Translations under genes and position numbers: made by a program
Notes under the pieces: model-generated
The model's input: the letters and a program-made list of their open reading frames with translations, nothing else
What the model was told of the DNA's origin: nothing
Databases searched by the model: none
Origin: Pseudomonas sp. AL03
GTDB taxonomy: Bacteria > Pseudomonadota > Gammaproteobacteria > Pseudomonadales > Pseudomonadaceae
DNA: 64,000 bases
NCBI RefSeq assembly: GCF_029960815.1
Contig: NZ_JASBRE010000006.1
Coordinates: 124,001 to 188,000, forward strand
Reading direction: 5' to 3'
Shown here: positions 28,601-33,049 of the stretch, piece by piece
Layout of the letters: the number at the start of each line of letters is the position of its first letter
Position numbering within the stretch: position 1 is the first letter of the stretch

Positions 28601-29753
28601 TGCGATTGTCGGTGTGCGCAATTTCACCGGTAGCGGCAACTTGTGCGCCTGGTACGTGAATAACCGTTTGGTGCTATGCGATCCAGGACTCGACAAGGAA
28701 GTTCGCTTGCTCGGCGTAACCCCGGACAATCAAGCGGTCTGGCTGTTTGATCTATCGAGCGGTGAGATCTGGACCCAGAATTTCATCGATCCGCAGCAAC
28801 TCGATGAGGCATTTGGCGCCGGCTCGCAATTGTTACTGAGCGACAACCTGCCGGCTTATCAGCGGGAGTGGGAGGACTGGCGGTTCGCCGACGTGACGAT
28901 TGATGCCGCCGGATTGCGCGGGATAACCGTTGACGGCGTATCACTGGAGCTTCGTTATCAGGAGACGGAGATCATCACTGGGGTCAGCCACGATTGGGTG
29001 AGCGTGCATGGCGAACACTTGATCAAAGATCTCCAGTTGTTACTGGAAGCGGCGGAACATCCTGAGTTTGTGTCTGTGGAGTCCGAACCAGGCAGCTTGC
29101 AATGGTATGACGTGCAAAGTGCCCGGCTGATCCGGATTACCGGTGAGAACCTGCCCAGGGATTTTGCGCTGCTGGGTACTCAAGACCAGGTCAACGTGTT
29201 GCTGCATGAGCGCCAGGATGGATGGGTGCATCTCTATCCGGACATGCGAAGCCTCGGGCCGTTCGATTATGTTCAGCGCAACGGCGAAGTGCTGGTCGTC
29301 GAAGGACAGACGGCCCAGCGCGATCTCTTGCCGCTGATTCCCGATGACGTCAATACGTTGATTCTGCGATTGGGGCAGGGCGCCGTGACGTGTCACCTGA
29401 CGAAGGCAGTCTGGCGGAAACTGGACTCGGTCGTCGTCGACTGCCGGCATGCTCTGGGTGAAACTCCGGCCATTGTGGGCAAGTTGATTTGGGCGTTCGA
29501 CGAGCCTGAAAAACTGTTGCTCGAGATTGTCCAGGAGCATCTGGTCATTGTTGACCCGGACAGCGAGCACTGCTTGATCTTCCGTGATGTGTGTTCCGCC
29601 GACCCTGCATTGCGCGGTGAAGTGTTCCTCGCGTTTGAAGCGTTGCAGTCACATCCGGTATCCATGTTCGTGGCGCGGTTACGGGACAGAAAAGGCAAGG
29701 TTGGCAGTGCAACCCTGCAAGAGCTGCTGACGGAGTCGGCATTTGCAGGGTAA
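22680..29753 (+). CDS. Giant glycosyltransferase/C58-like protease/pore toxin, tandem paralogue (toxin 2)
   Basis: A 2357-residue paralogue of the preceding gene, alignable over its whole length. Glycosyltransferase: LHFVWLGGGL (W130), AAASDVVR (D297, R300), SYTDVDHLPPL (D313, D315), HSWKDN. Protease-like centre: C847 (GGRCYPL), H934 (DNHSMLV), D953 (FYDPNFG). The C-to-H and H-to-D distances, 87 and 19, are identical to toxin 1. The hydrophobic pore-like stretch lies at about 1272-1325 (VLGGAGVILGGLAIGVAALA) and IVLPCTPQTCYGY near 1423. The C-terminal region ends in a segment shared with toxin 1 (HLVIVDPDSEHCLIFRD). The D-x-D context differs (DVD, as in TcdB, against DAD), and overall divergence suggests different targets rather than a recent copy. 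It lies 186 bases after toxin 1 with its own AGGGG site and an AT-rich leader, so separate transcription is possible. A marC relic follows 11 bases after the stop. Confidence 0.88.
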   Translation: MQELKVKISDGYVRFVNLFKLSDLERSLLPYKNSEQYDALIRYYFACIGLLESPRLLEPLGLLKQTLVPLLDNHRVKRSLQAQTSRVADDAVDLSQIHDRVERYESRLQSSVEQMKVVATEVPKTLHFVWLGGGLGVIQRDYLNVWKQVLAEQGYTLNLWYDSDALLAWQTNKLIVEAAKADALLRVADKSISEDELATLYEERAIVLKQQMYAHINTAVAKKESADDARMDLLTRAYGQNTAELEALKERNHRSVLEMAEGGFQLRDLDAGAVPLQLRDIYDREMRLRGNLAAASDVVRAEVLYAEGGSYTDVDHLPPLSNTLGAVDLSGLTPDARLGVLQLLLNNNPEWMPGRQASSRYYGSIPPEQVPTLEAFAQKRPSLSEVFQAPADRLARPFMLRALPKDTTLTNAFLMAHPRSGVLKAVIERFRFNYEVIDASTRLAAQRGVALSDFDLMAPLAQDVLEKTYGPLIGLQMEEEITAAFLASAVASYFRDGIRLQSEGTIYLTGPGALRDGMTDYAKAHLTPSVAEAVREEAAIATHSTVNRDTEEELDHSWKDNETDGVKWVSDEQQRWREGRYTTRYKGDLAQLLQSSTIEFQQGWPVLENRPVLLTEVLERLVDGLGAPFIEAMSQGHNGAIRFKEPLPLSFDDRQAIRNQAFEALTPAFLSDAQIQNLGVDEMLSDIASGSRHFIDASPLQRLSLGVLLGLDSLHNQRFVESSSELDNLANSVAEQGASGRYAVIERQLYKRKAAGFMAGLASDLDQAPMLSDSALELKKAALKQAPTLFQWGRRVAQIQQVATLEHRIQLGERLAQVLHDFEASSIHMVPQDLLLNSGGEAIGGRCYPLALAMSAALVQINMASRRLRERFFLAVLEPGQDDSAAFVQALEELRDVQLSEVGTPLERADLDQVTAALEKHAGTRTLMLNSDNHSMLVAKTVNAGRATYHFYDPNFGLCEFEHPALFKRALEHFFQKQGMARYYAAYGSEARPVFDLIELQGEKVAALQLSAGFAVEQLLKPDPLPGVKGPTIRQRLNSAHGKSLVDNSHLGSSLLELDSHWWGQQIAHAAASLQDLHPSATPLVPLFETLEITPEGKYRVSLINPSDPQHVIQVLSDDQRLLRIKNWLSEQFSTLARKPVETGSVLDPTEAGSVHTLNAGFTIQALMNALRGREGDDRTLTTSVRLHAYVNYAQLVHGNVVDVVGLVQLVRTALGEEKIIARTCAPVVGEALGHAANEGVGAVLGLANVGFDVYQLTTAQSEVEIAQFGTQLTFDSASLVLTAVGIGAGLVGASTAAAVLGGAGVILGGLAIGVAALAQGFANIAREAQEVGKFFDDMERAYRRGGYRYDDALAAWVAQPSLIVKSIDLNAGKVMLDSPKLYPLRDHFGVPDFDPDYARAINIRRELGLHAQIGFAPPGGQTIVLPCTPQTCYGYQYKALPFASARHDRGFDTARRLEKKQSDGQWLFRFSFYSFPSDYILYRLTPVYRETLIEVQLDAVERALVIPVLPKVWHGKLSYQLTGADASCSLTLNPGANISLVSPRLKRCRWVLQASWVSERDIRIESSGELYVGSVHVTFSGKGLHEVLIRTADQRLKVNRGKGQLEFLEQTAPDGLDEQVMLEHYKSLAQAHRLVLPYTPVHHYLIPFEDPQEPRCTTAWYDSREDRFLYVRNEEVLDISEPQLSVVVDGSAYFYDPADFQIWQVDAATGLLKHRYWLLLQDGKSIIRSIEADAQGVIHVVQEYVVGNQAVRQYRYLIHDGQLLLSSVTHDMAPELQALVLANDAQADWSTVLGKFLRLEARPLNNGVTTVDWQPAPYVSICWTIEPKVRGMVWVRSRDRLLIVPQPGRHHARGWDDSIKNLNDLMLLTMADDSDVFLIYERLYRNQSLSRLQRSGKNGKGQWTHRWVQPDGLKQVVAIEGGYVALDENGLFFNLTSQGEVQLGGLSEQWLKDRAQWWRALEPIAEQYPGKDFAIVGVRNFTGSGNLCAWYVNNRLVLCDPGLDKEVRLLGVTPDNQAVWLFDLSSGEIWTQNFIDPQQLDEAFGAGSQLLLSDNLPAYQREWEDWRFADVTIDAAGLRGITVDGVSLELRYQETEIITGVSHDWVSVHGEHLIKDLQLLLEAAEHPEFVSVESEPGSLQWYDVQSARLIRITGENLPRDFALLGTQDQVNVLLHERQDGWVHLYPDMRSLGPFDYVQRNGEVLVVEGQTAQRDLLPLIPDDVNTLILRLGQGAVTCHLTKAVWRKLDSVVVDCRHALGETPAIVGKLIWAFDEPEKLLLEIVQEHLVIVDPDSEHCLIFRDVCSADPALRGEVFLAFEALQSHPVSMFVARLRDRKGKVGSATLQELLTESAFAG

Positions 29754-29764
29754 GCGGCCGTCAC

Positions 29765-29836
29765 TCAGGGCACCAGATACCCCTTCACCCCGGTAAAAAT
29801 GATCTGCGCCGCAAGGGCGCAGACAAACAGGCTCAT
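29765..29836 (-). pseudogene. Relic of the 3' end of a second marC gene
   Basis: The minus strand encodes MSLFVCALAAQIIFTGVKGY, then LVP and a stop. This matches the last 23 codons of the intact marC at 32390-32986 except for one Ser/Gly change. At DNA level the two copies differ at about 11 positions, in nine synonymous codons plus the Ser/Gly codon and the stop codon (TGA against TAA). This is the pattern of a diverged functional allele rather than a fresh copy. No further marC sequence precedes it; the small gene at 29843 ends 6 bases away. Together with the intact copy it forms an imperfect direct repeat flanking the three-gene block. Confidence 0.85.
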
Positions 29837-29842
29837 GGAGTT

Positions 29843-30493
29843 TCAAAGGGACTCAATGAGTGAGTTCTTTTTTCTCAAGGAAAATCGCGCCATACGGTAC
29901 CTATCAATTAACAGTTTGAGTCGTGCTCTGTTTTGCGCGAATTTTTCTCGATTTAACATTAGATGTACAGCTCGACGAATAATTTTTGTTGATCGATCTT
30001 CCCAGTTCCAGAATAAAAAATTACCGTTTTTTGTTTCGGAAAACAACTGCACTTGAATGATTGTTATAAAAAGGTTGCCTTGTAAGTCATACTTGGCTGG
30101 TATAACTTGTAATGTTTGCCCCTCCCCTGTTTCTTCACCCAGCGACAGCATTGCTGGGTTGTTGGACTTCAAGGCGTCGAACGTGTCAATCATTGCATTT
30201 TTTTCAACAGGGTCCTTGAACATCCATACAATATAGTCTGCTAAAGACAGGGTTACGTCGTTATGTGTAAGTTCTTTAATGTCACTGTTTACGGTCCAGC
30301 CCAAGTAATCCATTGTTTCTAGGTATTCTAAAAACCAGCTGTCTGAGTCGGCATATCGGTAGTAACCGAGGTCGGCCGATTTGGTTGCAATATTTTGGCT
30401 GTCTGCCAAGTCGTTGTGGTCGCTCAAGGACATTGTTTCAACATAGGAAGCCAGGGTCGGGCCGGTTACTAGCCCGGAGAGTAGTTCATTCAT
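29843..30493 (-). CDS. Unknown small protein, island paralogue family member A
   Basis: A 216-residue protein of unknown function. It has no signal peptide or membrane helix. It shares with the two neighbouring plus-strand genes a motif W-x3-[YF]-x3-[ML]-x3-G-[WC] (here SWFLEYLETMDYLGWTV, W53) and a later segment with a G-[QA] turn, an alternating beta-like stretch (GQTLQVIPAKYDLQGNLFI) and a basic C-terminal tail (ARLKLLIDRYRMARF). The N-terminus (MNELLSGLVTGP...MSLSDHND) aligns with member B (KELDAVMLGDA...MSLSNMAM), which supports the start at 30493; the ribosome site is weak. The DNA is visibly AT-rich compared with core genes. It is transcribed towards toxin 2. A toxin-associated role is only a guess from position. 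Confidence 0.7.
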   Translation of the reverse strand: MNELLSGLVTGPTLASYVETMSLSDHNDLADSQNIATKSADLGYYRYADSDSWFLEYLETMDYLGWTVNSDIKELTHNDVTLSLADYIVWMFKDPVEKNAMIDTFDALKSNNPAMLSLGEETGEGQTLQVIPAKYDLQGNLFITIIQVQLFSETKNGNFLFWNWEDRSTKIIRRAVHLMLNREKFAQNRARLKLLIDRYRMARFSLRKKNSLIESL

Positions 30494-30755
30494 GGGTGAG
30501 GTCTCGTCAGAGTTGATATTGAATTTTCTTTGTTTGTGCGAGGTTGCATTGTTTGGATTGTATGAATACAACTGTTGGCGAAAATTTAAAAGTCATTAGG
30601 TTTTTTAGTGTGTGTCTGGTTTTTTGTTCGGTCATGTGTGAAGTTGTTTTGCCCTTACATATTCAGTAATCAGTGGGGAGTGTTGTGTAAGGAGGTGATG
30701 AGTTAGATTGGCGTTAGTCCGCAGGAGCGGTCAATTGGATAAAAAAGGAATAGTT

Positions 30756-31574
30756 ATGAAATATTTTGAGAGTGTAATTGGCGTTGCGCAAAGCGTTGAG
30801 TTGATAAAGGCCCGCGTTAACAAACGTAAGGCGCTGGCGTCCGTTGGCCCTCGCCCGCGTGCGTTTGCCGTACAGCAAGATGACAGCCCGACAAAGGAAC
30901 TCGATGCGGTGATGCTGGGCGATGCGCTAGTTGGTTATGGTAAGGGTATGTCGCTTAGCAATATGGCGATGATGGAGAACTTGATGACAATGGCCATTAT
31001 GGAGGCTAATTACGAGGTTCCCAAGGGAAAGAATACTCAGCCATGGTATGAGGAATTTGTCCGATGCTTAATGGATCTTGGATGTTTCATTGCCGAGGAT
31101 GGTTACACTCGGTACTCCGAGAGTTCTTTGCGTGTCAATATGGACTATGTGATTAAAGATATCGTTAAAGGAATATTGGACGGTGTGAAGGCCAGTGTGC
31201 CAGCGGCGGCTGTGCTCGGTGGAGTAATAGAATCCACCATTGGTGGCTTGAGGGATGATGAGAAAACCTTGAATCTTTTCAATCGTGAGGTAAAAATACC
31301 CGAAGGTGCACGACTGTCTGTCATTCCATGCGAGCAGTTGGAGAACGGTGTTCTAATCGCCTCGACTGCGTCAATAAAACAGGCAGGGTCTTCGCACAAC
31401 GGCGGGGTTCTCTTTGTAAACTGGCAGTCTTCTGCACTGGAAATCTTTCGAGGGAAGTCGTTCGTCACCTTTAATCCTGCACGTTATGAGGAATTTCGAA
31501 GTGACATTGAACAATATCTTGGCGAACATCGGAAGGAAGTCCTGAAGCAAAGGTTTAGTCGTCGTAGGCCTTAA
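30756..31574 (+). CDS. Unknown protein, island paralogue family member B
   Basis: A 272-residue protein of unknown function, longer than its relatives because of about 45 extra N-terminal residues (MKYFESVIGVAQSVELIKAR). It carries the shared motif as PWYEEFVRCLMDLGCFI (W97), then a central helix with small residues (GVKASVPAAAVLGGVIEST). The C-terminal half is similar to the other two (GARLSVIPCEQLENGVLIAS; FVNWQSSALEIFRG). The start is well supported: AAGGA lies about 7 bases before the ATG at 30756. It is divergent from member A across a 262-base AT-rich gap and 47 bases upstream of member C in the same direction, likely co-transcribed. It has no recognised domain. Confidence 0.72.
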   Translation: MKYFESVIGVAQSVELIKARVNKRKALASVGPRPRAFAVQQDDSPTKELDAVMLGDALVGYGKGMSLSNMAMMENLMTMAIMEANYEVPKGKNTQPWYEEFVRCLMDLGCFIAEDGYTRYSESSLRVNMDYVIKDIVKGILDGVKASVPAAAVLGGVIESTIGGLRDDEKTLNLFNREVKIPEGARLSVIPCEQLENGVLIASTASIKQAGSSHNGGVLFVNWQSSALEIFRGKSFVTFNPARYEEFRSDIEQYLGEHRKEVLKQRFSRRRP

Positions 31575-31621
31575 AATTGCTTAAAGAGAAAAGCGCTGAC
31601 TTTTTTGGGGAGAGTTGAATA

Positions 31622-32278
31622 ATGGAATATTCAGTTTATATAAGTGCATGCAGTATTTTATTACTGTCCCGATCATTGTCAGAGTCTTTACGGCAGAGCG
31701 TGCAGGATTCGACTCTTTTTTCCCAGCTTTGCGCAGACGAGGATTTTTTCGAAAACTCGGTGACTGTGGAATGGCACGAAGTTTTCAAGGAGTCTTTGGA
31801 GTCTTGTGGCTGGAGTTTGTACGAACAACAGGAAATGTCGTTAGCTGCTGACGGCGAGCGATTCACGCTTACAAATATTCTGCTCGGCGTTTTTGGGGAT
31901 CACCTTTCACGTGCGCAGAAAAATTGTCTGGATATCGCTTCCAAGCTACTTGCTGCGTTGCCAGAAAGTACACCACTTGCCAGGATATTCCGTGATCATA
32001 CGGTGATGAAAGGGCAAACTCATATCAAGATGCAATTAGGCATCGTTGACAAAGAGGGACTTCTTAAAGTTACTACGGTGCTTTTCGAGACCGTTGAGGA
32101 CGTGGGGGCGAACCTCATTGATCATGTTTTCGATCCAGCCCAAGTGCAGGGGGGCGTGAAAACTGGTTTTGTTATAGCTCGATTTAACATCAAGAGCTAT
32201 GAGGAGAATGCAGAGAACGTTGTGCAGTGGCTAGGTTCGCAACGGCAATCCCACTCCGGCCGTCTCGATCAGCCGTAA
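31622..32278 (+). CDS. Unknown small protein, island paralogue family member C
   Basis: A 218-residue protein of unknown function with a moderately hydrophobic start (MEYSVYISACSILLLSRSLS). It is the most diverged member of the local family. The shared motif is EWHEVFKESLESCGWSL (W51), and the C-terminal half follows the same pattern of strands (GQTHIKMQLGIVDKEGLLKV; VIARFNIKSYEENAENVVQW). A GGGGAGAG ribosome site precedes the ATG at 31622. It lies directly after member B. A perfect 13-base inverted repeat follows the stop, before the convergent marC. Immunity, chaperone or co-effector functions are all possible; nothing in the sequence decides. Confidence 0.7.
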   Translation: MEYSVYISACSILLLSRSLSESLRQSVQDSTLFSQLCADEDFFENSVTVEWHEVFKESLESCGWSLYEQQEMSLAADGERFTLTNILLGVFGDHLSRAQKNCLDIASKLLAALPESTPLARIFRDHTVMKGQTHIKMQLGIVDKEGLLKVTTVLFETVEDVGANLIDHVFDPAQVQGGVKTGFVIARFNIKSYEENAENVVQWLGSQRQSHSGRLDQP

Positions 32279-32314
32279 GGATGACGACCTCATTCGAGGG
32301 CGTCTCCCTTTTCT

Positions 32315-32355
32315 ACCCAGTATCCCGAAGATGTTTCATATACGGGATACTGGGT
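32315..32355. repeat. Perfect 13-base inverted repeat between the island and marC
   Basis: ACCCAGTATCCCG (32315-32327) and its exact reverse complement (32343-32355) are separated by 15 bases. It lies between the convergent ends of member C and marC, so it could be a bidirectional terminator, although T-tracts are poor on both strands. A boundary element of the insertion is an alternative. Confidence 0.6.
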
Positions 32356-32389
32356 CGTCGATCGTTTGGAAGAGGCGAGTGGGTGTGGC

Positions 32390-32986
32390 TTAGGGCACCA
32401 GATACCCCTTCACTCCGGTGAAAATAATCTGCGCCGCCAACGCACACACGAACAGCCCCATCAACCGGCTGACGATCTGCAAGCCTTGGTCACCGAGAAT
32501 GCGCTCGATGCGGTTGGACAGATAAAGGACCACGCCGACGGTGAAACTGGCTAGGGCAATACTGAGAATGGCCGTGAGTTTGTCGTCCCAATGAGGCTGA
32601 CTCACGCCCATCACCAGTAGCGCACCGATGGTGCCGGGGCCGACCGTCAGGGGAATGGTCAGCGGGACGATGGTCACGTCCTGCTGCACATTGTCTGTCT
32701 GCACCGCCGACTTGCCTTGGGCCATGCCCAGCGCCGAGATGAACAACACACTGCCGGCACCGATGCGGAATGCGTCTACGGTGATGCCGAAAACACTGAA
32801 AATCACCCGCCCGAACAGGTACAGCAAGACGCTGGAGACCAGCGTGGCTGTCGCCACTTTCCAGGCCAGCCGACGTTGTTCCTTGCGCGAATAACCGCGG
32901 GTCAGACTGATGAAGCAGGACAACACGAAGAACGGGCTATAAAGCACCAGCATCTTCAGGTAAACGCTGAACAACACGTGGAGCAT
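32390..32986 (-). CDS. MarC family inner-membrane protein
   Basis: A 198-residue polytopic membrane protein of the MarC/YhgN family with about six hydrophobic segments. The family features are the start LHVLFSVYLKMLVLYSPFF, the motif FRIGAGSVLFISALGM, and VPLTIPLTVGPGTIGALLVM. The length is normal. The transport substrate is not established; early links to multiple antibiotic resistance were not upheld. It lies next to retS on the minus strand, and its last 23 codons are echoed by the relic at 29765-29836, making its 3' end the junction of the accessory island. Confidence 0.92.
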   Translation of the reverse strand: MLHVLFSVYLKMLVLYSPFFVLSCFISLTRGYSRKEQRRLAWKVATATLVSSVLLYLFGRVIFSVFGITVDAFRIGAGSVLFISALGMAQGKSAVQTDNVQQDVTIVPLTIPLTVGPGTIGALLVMGVSQPHWDDKLTAILSIALASFTVGVVLYLSNRIERILGDQGLQIVSRLMGLFVCALAAQIIFTGVKGYLVP

Positions 32987-33049
32987 GGTGCAAGCTCACT
33001 GGCGAGGGAAGTCGAGGGGAGTCTATCAGGCGCTGCGGGGTCTGTCGGC

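Noticed and set aside
15402..29753. Clostridial CROP repeats in the giant toxins
   Set aside because: No periodic YF-rich short repeats were visible in the C-terminal thirds; the resemblance is limited to the catalytic and pore-type regions.
29843..30571. Longer start for member A at 30571
   Set aside because: It would require a TTG codon with no ribosome site; the ATG at 30493 gives a length matching member C and aligns with member B.
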